NCBI GenBank assembly: GCA_905373295.1
Contig: CAJPSJ010000095.1
Location: 1 to 7,309, forward strand
Origin: an uncultured Campylobacter sp.
GTDB lineage: Bacteria > Campylobacterota > Campylobacteria > Campylobacterales > Campylobacteraceae
Direction: 5' to 3'
Length of the DNA: 7,309 nt
Shown: in pieces, positions 1 to 5,109 of the stretch
How positions within the stretch are numbered: the first letter of the stretch is position 1
Layout of the letters: every line of letters starts with the position of its first letter
Notes under the pieces: model-generated
What the model was told of the DNA's origin: nothing
The model's input: only the letters and a program-made list of their open reading frames with translations
Databases searched by the model: none
Translations under genes and position numbers: made by a program

Positions 1-540
1 ATCTCCCAAGGTCTTGCGAAAAACCACGTCGCGGCTGTTTGCACGGTCTGCGCGCTAAGCGATGCCGTATTTACGGCCGTAGGGATATTTTTAATCGGCG
101 GCACCCTTAAGCAAGGCTCGCTTCTTACCCAAATTTTAAGCATAGGCGGGATCATGTTTCTGCTCTGCTACGCGCTAAGCTCGTTTTTCAGCGCCTACAG
201 GGGCTCGCATTTTGCTAAGATCCAAAACTCGGCAAATAGCCCGCTGGCGCCCGTCGTAGCCAAAGCCCTTGCGGTGACGCTTCTAAATCCGCACGTGTAT
301 TTAGATACCGTCGTGGTCGTGGGCTCGCTCGGCGCTACGATCGCAGATCCGCAAAAACCGTGGTTTTACGCGGGAGTTATGTTCGTATCGTTTGCGTGGT
401 TTTTCGGCTTGGGCTACGGTTCAGGGGCGCTTTCGAAGCTTTTTGCGAGCAGCAGAGCATGGCGCATAATAGACGCGCTCGTGGGAGTTTTGATGCTGTA
501 TATAGCGTATCTGATCGCGAAGTTTGTCTTTAAAATTTAA
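1..540 (+). CDS. LysE/ArgO-family amino-acid exporter (5' end missing)
   Basis: This is an inner-membrane translocator of the LysE superfamily, whose ArgO/LysE members export arginine or lysine. The frame is open from base 1 and stops with TAA at 538-540, giving 179 codons. Family members are about 200 aa, so roughly 20-25 N-terminal residues lie outside the window. Family landmarks are visible. A SQGLAKNHV stretch near the start matches the conserved end of the first helix. It is followed by a CALSDAVFTAVG helix, an LNPHVYLDT motif at visible residues 95-103 and a WFFGLGYG helix near 132-139. The protein ends in a hydrophobic helix closing with KFVFKI. The internal ATG at 154 is only a shortened start, because the homologous protein continues upstream of it. 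Family assignment is firm; the exact substrate (Arg, Lys or another amino acid) cannot be read from sequence. Confidence 0.9.
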   Translation: MSQGLAKNHVAAVCTVCALSDAVFTAVGIFLIGGTLKQGSLLTQILSIGGIMFLLCYALSSFFSAYRGSHFAKIQNSANSPLAPVVAKALAVTLLNPHVYLDTVVVVGSLGATIADPQKPWFYAGVMFVSFAWFFGLGYGSGALSKLFASSRAWRIIDALVGVLMLYIAYLIAKFVFKI

Positions 541-550
541 AATTTAACGC

Positions 551-556
551 TAAAAT
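551..556 (+). promoter_or_regulatory. Possible -10 box (TAAAAT) before the 162-aa gene
   Basis: GCTAAAAT lies in the 39-bp gap between the LysE-type gene and the next ORF and resembles the GCTAAAAT seen before the dehydrogenase gene at 3107. A start site about 7 nt downstream would leave a leader of roughly 15 nt. AAATTT/TAAAAT words are so common here that this may be chance, and the gap is also short enough for readthrough from the exporter gene. Confidence 0.25.
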
Positions 557-579
557 TCCGCATTCTTGATAAAGGATCT

Positions 580-1068
580 ATGATGAAAATTGAAATTGAA
601 AGCGGGCTCGAACTAAAAGAGGCCTTGTGGCGCGTAGAGAAAGCTCTGCGACTAGTGACCGACAAGGACGGCAAAATCACATCGAGCGCGACGCTTTACG
701 TGGGTAAACATTCGCTTTTAAATTTACTCGATACCAACCAGATCGAAAATATCCAAAACGCTTATGCGCGCGCCAGGACGGAATTTCGCGCGGAGATGCT
801 GGGCGTACTGGAGGGCTTTTTATCCCAAGAGGACGCCGAGAAAAACGCTGAATACGTGCTATTTAATCAGCTCTACCAGATGGCGATGACCGCAGGCAAG
901 AAGAGCGATATCTTTATCCATGTCCAAGGCATCAGCGAAAACGAGGTCGTGCTACGCGTCTATCAGCGCTTCGAGCTTGACGACGGCGTGATAATCTACT
1001 ACGCAGGCGGCGAGTTTAGCTACACTCTGGATGAAAATTTCGGCAAAATTTATCGCTACGAAATTTGA
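580..1068 (+). CDS. Hypothetical 162-aa cytoplasmic protein
   Basis: I do not recognise this family. The protein has no signal peptide or membrane segment. An N-terminal half rich in charged helices (an ARARTEFRAEM segment near residues 62-72, then LSQEDAEKNAEYVLFNQLYQMAM) leads into a C-terminal half of alternating strands (IFIHVQG, VVLRVYQRFEL, VIIYYAGGEFSY), which suggests a small alpha/beta domain. Two adjacent ATGs (580 and 583) could start it. AGGA at 573-576 is 3 nt from the first and 6 nt from the second, so 583 has the more normal spacing and the protein may be 161 aa. It follows the LysE-type gene by 39 bp on the same strand and may be cotranscribed with it. Its GC-rich third codon positions match the flanking genes, supporting a real gene. 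Confidence 0.8.
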   Translation: MMKIEIESGLELKEALWRVEKALRLVTDKDGKITSSATLYVGKHSLLNLLDTNQIENIQNAYARARTEFRAEMLGVLEGFLSQEDAEKNAEYVLFNQLYQMAMTAGKKSDIFIHVQGISENEVVLRVYQRFELDDGVIIYYAGGEFSYTLDENFGKIYRYEI

Positions 1069-1073
1069 TTTTA

Positions 1074-1099
1074 GCGGTACGGCGCAAGATCGGTGCCGC
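1074..1099 (+). other. Hairpin just after the 162-aa gene
   Basis: GCGGTAC (1074-1080) pairs with GTGCCGC (1093-1099) as a 7-bp stem with one G:U pair and a 12-nt loop, 5 nt past the TGA stop. There is no T-run after it, so it is at best a weak or Rho-assisted terminator or a 3'-end stabiliser. Confidence 0.3.
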
Positions 1100-1141
1100 C
1101 TCGATCGTAAATATCGCACTGCGCTTCTTTGCTGTAGCGTA

Positions 1142-1180
1142 TAAATTTAAACTCTAAAACACATGGCAAGTTTAAATTTA
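1142..1180. repeat. Perfect 12-bp inverted repeat between convergent genes
   Basis: TAAATTTAAACT (1142-1153) and AGTTTAAATTTA (1169-1180) are exact reverse complements separated by 15 nt. They sit in the 290-bp spacer (1069-1358) between the 162-aa gene and the minus-strand transporter, where a transcription boundary is expected. The stem is almost pure A:T and lacks a clean T-run, so it is not a textbook terminator, but either strand could fold. The rest of the spacer holds at least eight AAATTT words and no ORF, tRNA or promoter that I can support. Confidence 0.5.
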
Positions 1181-1358
1181 GGCAAACTTTCTGCGACGAT
1201 AGAATTCCGCTCGGTTAAAATTTATCGCGATTTCAAATTTAAAGCTGTGTGTAAATTTTTATCCTTCGATACGCAAATTTTACCCTACTGCCCGCCTACG
1301 TTTGAGTTCACCTTGTTTTACGCTTGTCGAAATTTTTAAGTCGAGCTCGCATAAAATT

Positions 1359-2318
1359 TTACTCCTCAGGCACGCAAATTTCGCCGCGCCACATCGCTTT
1401 TGCCGTGTAAAAGCCCACGATGCCGATAAAAACGCATAAGATAGCAAAACCCGCCGCTCCCGCAAACAAGAAAAATTTGATCCCGTTAAACTCAAATGCT
1501 CGCAAAAACGCGATACTGGCCGCAGCCGTCGGGAAGGTAAACGCCCACCACGACAGGAAAAATTTAAGTCGCAAAAAGCTTTTAAACATAAAAAGGATGA
1601 GAAGCGCGAAAAATAGCGTCACGTAGAGCATGATCTTCGCCGTGACGTCGAATCCGCCGGTGAGCTTGACGTAGTCTAAAAACGCCATCGCTTGCGGCGC
1701 GATCACGATAAAAAGCGTCGGGATAAATTTCTGCGGCATCTGATCGTGAAAGATGATGCGGTAGAACAAAACCGCAAAAAGCACCGGCCAAAAAAATATC
1801 CCGATCGCAAAGTAATACCACGCAAGCTCGCTCGCGGCGGGTGCGGCTAACGGGACGAAGAGGTTGCCTACGATCGGGATGAACCACGCGGGGTTTGAGT
1901 GTACGATCTGGACGTTATTTTTGATCCAAAAGGAGACGACGTGAAGCGTGATAAAGGTCTGAAACGCCGTGCCTACGCAAAAAAGCGCGTCATAAACGGG
2001 CGCAAAGTCCCGCCAGAGCGAGGCGACTAGCAGCGTGCCGATCGAAAATGCGGCGAAAAAATTTACGCGCACCGGGTGGAAAAACTCCGCCTTGCAAGCT
2101 TGCGGGTATCTGATGAGTTTTGCCGCGCAACAAGCGCAGATGAGCGCGTATGCTAGGCTAGCCGCGCCGCGTAAAATCTCAAAAACCGCGCCTGAGATAT
2201 CAAATATCAAATTTAGCCGCTCGTATGCGAGAGCCAGTCCGCCAAGCCCCATAACTACGGTGTAAAACATGATCGGAAAGTGCTGCAGCCAGCTTGGCTT
2301 TTCATCCTGCGTTTTCAT
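1359..2318 (-). CDS. TDT (TehA/SLAC1) family anion or C4-dicarboxylate transporter
   Basis: This 319-aa inner-membrane protein belongs to the tellurite-resistance/dicarboxylate transporter (TDT) family. Members include TehA, the plant SLAC1 anion channel and malate or sulfite transporters. About ten hydrophobic helices span the chain. Landmarks are the N-terminal HFPIMFYTVVMGLGGLALA helix (residues 13-31), the NPAWFIPIVGNLFVP segment (142-156) and the SWWAFTFPTAAASIA helix (256-270), which matches the family's WWAF-FP motif. Length fits TehA (about 320-330 aa). The start ATG (minus strand, 2318) is preceded by GAGGA at 2328-2324 with 5-nt spacing; the stop is TAA at 1361-1359. It is a single minus-strand gene, convergent with the 162-aa gene and divergent from the DUF2892 unit. 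No TehB-like methyltransferase is adjacent, so tellurite resistance as its role is unsupported. The substrate is undetermined. Confidence 0.88.
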   Translation of the reverse strand: MKTQDEKPSWLQHFPIMFYTVVMGLGGLALAYERLNLIFDISGAVFEILRGAASLAYALICACCAAKLIRYPQACKAEFFHPVRVNFFAAFSIGTLLVASLWRDFAPVYDALFCVGTAFQTFITLHVVSFWIKNNVQIVHSNPAWFIPIVGNLFVPLAAPAASELAWYYFAIGIFFWPVLFAVLFYRIIFHDQMPQKFIPTLFIVIAPQAMAFLDYVKLTGGFDVTAKIMLYVTLFFALLILFMFKSFLRLKFFLSWWAFTFPTAAASIAFLRAFEFNGIKFFLFAGAAGFAILCVFIGIVGFYTAKAMWRGEICVPEE

Positions 2319-2337
2319 ATTTTTCCTCGTTTTTACT

Positions 2338-2370
2338 AAATTTTAGCCAAATTTTAGCGCAATTTTGGCG
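2338..2370. repeat. Three tandem 11-bp repeats upstream of the transporter gene
   Basis: AAATTTTAGCC (2338-2348), AAATTTTAGCG (2349-2359) and CAATTTTGGCG (2360-2370) are three consecutive 11-bp units. The first two differ at one base and the third at two more. The period is close to one helical turn, so the A/T tracts face the same side of the DNA. They lie 20-52 bp upstream of the transporter start, in its leader or promoter. Read on the minus strand each unit contains CTAAAATTT or similar, so one TAAAAT may serve as a -10 box. Confidence 0.55.
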
Positions 2371-2429
2371 AGTTAGTCACGAAATAAATCAATGCTTAAA
2401 ATATTTTGTAGCTAAATTTTATCACCGAG

Positions 2430-2453
2430 CTTTTACGTAAAAGAAAATATAAT
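2430..2453 (+). promoter_or_regulatory. Promoter with consensus -10 and a 14-bp palindrome (possible operator)
   Basis: TATAAT at 2448-2453 is a perfect sigma-70 -10 box. Four bases upstream lies CTTTTACGTAAAAG (2430-2443), a perfect 14-bp palindrome occupying the spacer between -10 and -35. A dimeric regulator bound there would block or reposition RNA polymerase. A transcript starting near 2460 would carry the AAGGAG and micro-ORFs at 2484-2536 and then the DUF2892-like gene at 2555. I do not recognise the palindrome as the site of a named regulator. Confidence 0.55.
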
Positions 2454-2483
2454 TAAACGAAACCGAATTTAATCAAGGAGCGT

Positions 2484-2536
2484 ATGTCGTTACGGCCATT
2501 GCTCGTTTTATGAAATTTCGGTATAAATACGCGTAA
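2484..2536 (+). other. Two overlapping micro-ORFs in the leader of the DUF2892-like gene
   Basis: An ATG at 2484, preceded by AAGGAG (2475-2480, 3-nt spacing), opens a 9-codon frame reading MSLRPLLVL and stopping with TGA at 2511-2513. The stop overlaps a second ATG (2510, ATGA overlap) opening an 8-codon frame MKFRYKYA that ends with TAA at 2534-2536. The GAGAGGA ribosome site of the DUF2892-like gene follows at once. The arrangement resembles a translated leader, but such short frames are also common by chance. Confidence 0.3.
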
Positions 2537-2554
2537 AAAAGAGAGGAAAACGCA

Positions 2555-2728
2555 ATGCTAAGCAGGAAAACTAGGATAATAAGAGCGCTGATCGGGCTAG
2601 CGATAATGATCGCTGGAGTGGTGTTTAGCAGCTGGTGGGGGCTGGTCGGGCTCGTGCCGTTTATCGTGGGCGTCACGGGATTTTGTCCCGCTTGCTACTT
2701 TTTAAACCGCTGTTCGCTAAAGCGTTAA
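2555..2728 (+). CDS. DUF2892-like small membrane protein (57 aa)
   Basis: This 57-aa protein resembles the DUF2892 / YgaP-type transmembrane family: a short basic N-terminus (MLSRKTRIIRALIG), a first helix (LIGLAIMIAGVVF, residues 12-24), the SSWWGLVGLVPFIVG turn and second helix (25-39), then TGFCP. DUF2892 proteins typically end in a CPLY-type motif after the second helix. Here it reads CPACYFLNRC, giving three cysteines (C44, C47, C53) in the last 14 residues. C44-x-x-C47 is a possible redox or metal-binding pair, though that is inference. GAGAGGA (2541-2547) sits 7 nt before the ATG and the stop is TAA at 2726-2728. The gene has its own promoter region and a terminator-like hairpin 22 nt downstream, so it appears to be a one-gene unit. 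In YgaP this domain is fused to a rhodanese, which is not present here. Confidence 0.8.
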   Translation: MLSRKTRIIRALIGLAIMIAGVVFSSWWGLVGLVPFIVGVTGFCPACYFLNRCSLKR

Positions 2729-2750
2729 ATTTAGCCGCGGTATACGGTTT

Positions 2751-2786
2751 TATCGCGTGCCTGGGGCAAGAGGCGCGATAGATTTT
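2751..2786 (+). terminator. Terminator-like hairpin after the DUF2892-like gene
   Basis: TATCGCG (2751-2757) pairs exactly with CGCGATA (2774-2780). Inside it TGCC (2758-2761) pairs with GGCA (2765-2768) around a 3-nt loop, with AGAGG left as a bulge. The sequence GATTTTAT follows directly. This gives an 11-bp interrupted stem and a short T-run 22 nt past the stop codon. The bulge and short T-run make it less certain than the hairpin at 5037. Confidence 0.5.
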
Positions 2787-2804
2787 ATGGAGAAGCGAGC
2801 GAGC

Positions 2805-2825
2805 TTTAAATTTTAAATTTTAAAT
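2805..2825. repeat. TTTAAAT repeated three times in tandem
   Basis: Three exact copies of the 7-mer TTTAAAT lie head to tail. They are flanked by TGGAGAA (2788-2794) and TTCTCCA (2825-2831), which are reverse complements, so the tract sits in the loop of a potential 7-bp stem. It could be a slippage-prone tract. It is not in a coding region or obvious promoter. Confidence 0.5.
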
Positions 2826-3065
2826 TCTCCACGCCTTGTTGCGGAATGTTAAATTTAAACTAGCCCTTTAAAGCTTAAAATTTTATCGCGCGATGCAGGG
2901 CGGAAATTTAATCTCGTGCCGCAGTCAATCGGGATGCCGCTAGCTATGTAAAATTTTAGCGCGTGCCGCTTTCGGCGCTCTTGTTAGAGCGAGCTTGCGC
3001 TCCGCGTCAGCCATAGCCAACTTTATGATTAATTACACCTAGCCTCTTAAAATTCATCTTAAATT

Positions 3066-3074
3066 TGCTAAAAT
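3066..3074 (+). promoter_or_regulatory. Extended -10 promoter (TGCTAAAAT) of the dehydrogenase gene
   Basis: TGCTAAAAT carries the TGn extension plus a TAAAAT -10 box at 3069-3074 and resembles the TGCTATAAT promoters at 4591 and 5409. No -35 box is apparent, as expected for Campylobacter sigma-70 promoters. A start near 3081 leaves a leader of about 26 nt before the ATG at 3107. Confidence 0.55.
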
Positions 3075-3106
3075 TGCAGCTAAATTTAAAATTTAAAGGA
3101 GCCAAA

Positions 3107-4318
3107 ATGTCAAATATCTTAATCATAGGCGCGGGCGGCGTGAGCCAAGTCGCGACCGTAAAATGCGCGATGAACGCGGACATTTTTAGCAAGATAACCC
3201 TTGCAAGCCGCACAAAAAGCAAGTGCGATGCGATCGCTAAATTTATCAAAGACCGCCTAGGCGTGCAGATTGATACCGCTCAGATCGACGCGGACGACAC
3301 CGATGCTGTTGTAAATTTAATCAAAAAAACGGGCGCGCAGCTACTGCTAAACGTCGCGCTGCCGTACCAGGACCTAACGCTCATGGACGCGTGCTCTCGC
3401 GCTGGCATCCCATACATCGACACCGCAAACTACGAGCACCCGGGCGCCGCCAAATTTGAATACAAGCTGCAGTGGGCGAAAGACGGCGAGTTTAAAGCCG
3501 CAAACACGATGGCGCTGCTGGGAAGCGGCTTTGATCCGGGCGTGACAAACGTATTTTGCGCTTACGCGCAGCAAAATTTATTTGACGAGATCGGCGAGAT
3601 CGACATCCTAGACTGCAACGCGGGCGATCACGGATATCCGTTTGCGACGAATTTTAACCCAGAAATCAACCTGCGCGAAGTGAGCGCAAAGGGCCGCTAC
3701 TGGGAGCGCGGCGAGTGGAAAGAGACTGAGCCGATGGAGATAATGTTCAAATGGGACTACCCGAAAGTCGGCGTCAAGGACAGCTACCTACTCTACCACG
3801 AGGAGCTAGAAAGCTTAGCAAAAAACATCAAAGGGCTAAAACGAATCCGCTTTTTCATGACATTCGGACAGAGCTACCTAACCCACATGAAATGCCTAGA
3901 AAACGTCGGCATGCTACGCATCGACGAGGTAGAACACAACGGCGTAAAAATCGTGCCGATACAGTTTCTAAAAACTCTACTGCCTGATCCTGCGAGCCTC
4001 GGTCCTCGCACGAAGGGTAAAACAAACATCGGCTGCGTGATCCGCGGGCTCAAAGACGGCAAAGAGCGCCAAGTCTATATCTATAACGTCTGCGACCACG
4101 AGGCTTGCTACGCCGAGACGGGCGCGCAGGCGGTGAGCTACACGACGGGCGTGCCTGCGATGATCGGCTCGATGATGGTCGCAAAGGGCATCTGGAGCGG
4201 CAAGGGCGTCTTTAATATGGAAAATTTCGACGCCAAGCCTTTCATGGACGAGCTAAATAAACAGGGCTTGCCGTGGGAGATAATCGAAATGAAGCCAGGC
4301 GAGAGGTATGAAGTTTAA
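3107..4318 (+). CDS. Carboxynorspermidine/carboxyspermidine dehydrogenase (saccharopine dehydrogenase family)
   Basis: This cytoplasmic enzyme reductively condenses a diamine (putrescine or diaminopropane) with aspartate semialdehyde, using NADPH, to give carboxyspermidine or carboxynorspermidine. A separate decarboxylase then makes the polyamine. C. jejuni makes spermidine by this route. The 403-aa protein is full length for the family (about 400). An N-terminal Rossmann fold opens with NILIIGAGGVSQVA (residues 3-16, GxGG nucleotide loop). The conserved GSGFDPGVTN follows at 139-148, then DCNAGDHGYPFATNFNPEIN at 169-188 and the C-terminal TTGVPAMIGSMM (346-357). The start is ATG 3107 because AAGGAG (3096-3101) precedes it by 5 nt. 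The in-frame TTG at 3065 would add 14 residues ahead of the nucleotide-binding strand and lies in the promoter. It is a single-gene unit; the partner decarboxylase is not in the window. Diamine specificity cannot be read from sequence. Confidence 0.92.
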   Translation: MSNILIIGAGGVSQVATVKCAMNADIFSKITLASRTKSKCDAIAKFIKDRLGVQIDTAQIDADDTDAVVNLIKKTGAQLLLNVALPYQDLTLMDACSRAGIPYIDTANYEHPGAAKFEYKLQWAKDGEFKAANTMALLGSGFDPGVTNVFCAYAQQNLFDEIGEIDILDCNAGDHGYPFATNFNPEINLREVSAKGRYWERGEWKETEPMEIMFKWDYPKVGVKDSYLLYHEELESLAKNIKGLKRIRFFMTFGQSYLTHMKCLENVGMLRIDEVEHNGVKIVPIQFLKTLLPDPASLGPRTKGKTNIGCVIRGLKDGKERQVYIYNVCDHEACYAETGAQAVSYTTGVPAMIGSMMVAKGIWSGKGVFNMENFDAKPFMDELNKQGLPWEIIEMKPGERYEV

Positions 4319-4351
4319 ATTTAGGCTTGTCTTTTTCCGCTATACTTTGTT

Positions 4352-4413
4352 AAATTTTACCTTGCTTCACTGCGACGGGACATACAGCCCGTCTCATTCG
4401 CAAGGTAAAATTT
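4352..4413. repeat. 62-nt nested inverted repeat (possible structured RNA)
   Basis: AAATTTTACCTTGC (4352-4365) and GCAAGGTAAAATTT (4400-4413) are perfect 14-bp reverse complements. Nested inside, GACGGG (4374-4379) and CCCGTC (4388-4393) form a second perfect 6-bp stem with an 8-nt loop. An asymmetric internal loop of 8 and 6 nt separates the two stems. Both strands fold the same way. It begins 34 bp after the dehydrogenase stop. A clear T-run is lacking, so a simple intrinsic terminator does not explain it. TATACT at 4341-4346 could place a transcript start at the left arm. Confidence 0.6.
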
Positions 4414-4590
4414 GCCGCGTCTAGCGAAAAAATCCTTCGCCTTATATCTCTATATTCAAATTTCGCGCTAGTGGCAACAAGTAAAATTTTGAACTCATTA
4501 CAAATTTTGCACTCTTGTTTAATTGCTCTAAGAGTGGTTTCTTAAATTTAAACTCTAGCTAAATTTAGACCGAAATTTTTAAGTAAACTT
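4414..4590. other. Non-coding spacer with weak hairpins
   Basis: This is the rest of the 313-bp gap between the dehydrogenase and the exported-protein gene. I see no credible ORF. GCGAA/TTCGC (4424-4428 with 4436-4440) and CACTCTT/AAGAGTG (4510-4516 with 4530-4536, 13-nt loop) are perfect short inverted repeats; the second is followed by GTTTCTT and could act as a weak terminator on the plus strand. TAAATTTA occurs at 4543-4550 and 4560-4567, 17 bp apart, just upstream of the next promoter; the second copy is the centre of the 10-bp palindrome CTAAATTTAG (4559-4568). Confidence 0.4.
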
Positions 4591-4599
4591 TGCTATAAT
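4591..4599 (+). promoter_or_regulatory. Extended -10 promoter (TGCTATAAT) of the exported-protein gene
   Basis: TGCTATAAT combines the TGn extension with a perfect TATAAT (4594-4599). T-rich sequence lies upstream and no -35 box is evident, which is typical of Campylobacter sigma-70 promoters. A start near 4606 leaves a leader of about 26 nt carrying GAGGAG. Confidence 0.75.
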
Positions 4600-4631
4600 C
4601 GCCGCAATTTTGAAAAAACCGAGGAGAAAAT

Positions 4632-5006
4632 ATGAAACTAATTTACGCCGCTTGCGTGCTAGCCGCTTTTGCTTCGGCTCAGACCGAAACTGTGCAGGTG
4701 CCGGACTTTGCTAAAAGCTCGATGAAGACGCATGAGCAGGCCGAGGAAAAACTAATCGCAAATGCCCTAAAAGGCGATCTAAGCCAGATCGCAAGCGACA
4801 TGAAGATCGATAAAACGCTAAAGGGCGGCGAGTCGCTTGTCATTAACGGCGCGCATTATAGGACGATCGAGGGCGACAGCACGCAGTGGAAAGAGGGCGA
4901 TGCCGTGCGCCTGCTAAGCGGCAACAAGGACGGCAGATGCCTAAGCTCGATCATGCTTAATCTGCGCACGAAAACCGTCTGTAAATTTATGTGCGACGCG
5001 TATTAG
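4632..5006 (+). CDS. Exported hypothetical protein, 124 aa, three C-terminal cysteines
   Basis: I do not recognise the family. The N-terminus is a typical Sec signal peptide: MK, a hydrophobic core (LIYAACVLAAF) and an ASA cleavage site before Q17, so the mature protein is about 108 aa and periplasmic. Cys8 lies inside the hydrophobic core and lacks a proper lipobox, so a lipoprotein is unlikely. The mature part starts with a charged helical stretch (residues 30-60). A compact strand-rich region follows (LKGGESLVINGAHYRTI, 63-79; EGDAVRLLSGNKDGRC, 88-103), and the tail holds C103, C117 and C121. The tail cysteines could form a disulfide or bind metal; this is inference. GAGGAG (4621-4626) is 5 nt before ATG 4632 and the stop is TAG at 5004-5006. 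Its own promoter and strong terminator make it a monocistronic unit. Confidence 0.82.
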   Translation: MKLIYAACVLAAFASAQTETVQVPDFAKSSMKTHEQAEEKLIANALKGDLSQIASDMKIDKTLKGGESLVINGAHYRTIEGDSTQWKEGDAVRLLSGNKDGRCLSSIMLNLRTKTVCKFMCDAY

Positions 5007-5036
5007 GCGAGAATTTCGTCTAAACCACAAAAATCC

Positions 5037-5077
5037 ACCGGCTCGTCGCAAGCTTCTTGCAACGACCGGTTGTTTCT
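5037..5077 (+). terminator. Strong Rho-independent terminator
   Basis: ACCGG-C-TCGT-C-GCAAG (5037-5052) folds onto CTTGC-A-ACGA-CCGGT (5056-5070) with a 3-nt loop CTT. This gives 14 base pairs with one bulged C (5042) and one C/A mismatch. The T-rich run TTGTTTCT follows, overlapping the last base of the stem, and an A-rich segment precedes the stem. It lies 30 nt after the stop of the exported-protein gene and insulates it from the AT-rich DNA downstream. Confidence 0.82.
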
Positions 5078-5109
5078 GCTATCAAGCCCTAGTATAAATC
5101 GCTAAATAT

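Larger units (their letters stand above)
2729..3065. other. Non-coding stretch with several small hairpins
   Basis: No ORF with a ribosome site is visible on either strand; the longest minus-strand frame I followed, from ATG at 3013, stops after 24 codons. Beyond the terminator-like hairpin and the TTTAAAT tract it holds two compact GC-rich hairpins. The first is GTGCCG/CGGCGC (2963-2968 with 2973-2978, CTTT loop, one G:U pair). The second is GAGCG/CGCTC (2987-2991 with 2998-3002). The heptamer GTGCCGC (or ATGCCGC) recurs three times here (near 2912, 2934 and 2963). A small RNA is possible, but no promoter or terminator frames it. Confidence 0.4.

Noticed and set aside
1420..1626. Plus-strand open frame inside the transporter gene
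   Set aside because: It is antisense to a clear ten-helix membrane protein and has no ribosome site. The minus-strand frames at 1280-1495 and 1582-1887 and the plus-strand frame at 2035-2265 are likewise shadows.
1359..2318. Tellurite resistance operon (tehAB)
   Set aside because: The family fits TehA, but no TehB-type methyltransferase is adjacent and TDT members have many substrates, so no gene symbol was given.
2473..2676. 67-codon minus-strand frame opposite the DUF2892-like gene
   Set aside because: Low-complexity hydrophobic product, antisense to a recognisable family with a good ribosome site on the plus strand.
2788..2831. TGGAGAA/TTCTCCA as a second terminator after the DUF2892-like gene
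   Set aside because: The loop of about 30 nt is too long for efficient termination and no T-run follows the stem.
3065..3106. TTG start giving the dehydrogenase a 14-residue N-terminal extension
   Set aside because: It lies inside the TGCTAAAAT promoter, has no ribosome site, and pushes the Rossmann GxGG strand away from the N-terminus. ATG 3107 has AAGGAG at ideal spacing.
3007..3249. 80-codon minus-strand frame at the 5' end of the dehydrogenase
   Set aside because: It covers the promoter, ribosome site and Rossmann strand of a well-supported gene. The other alternative-frame stretches at 3374-3574, 3751-3987 and 3874-4062 are shadows of the same gene.
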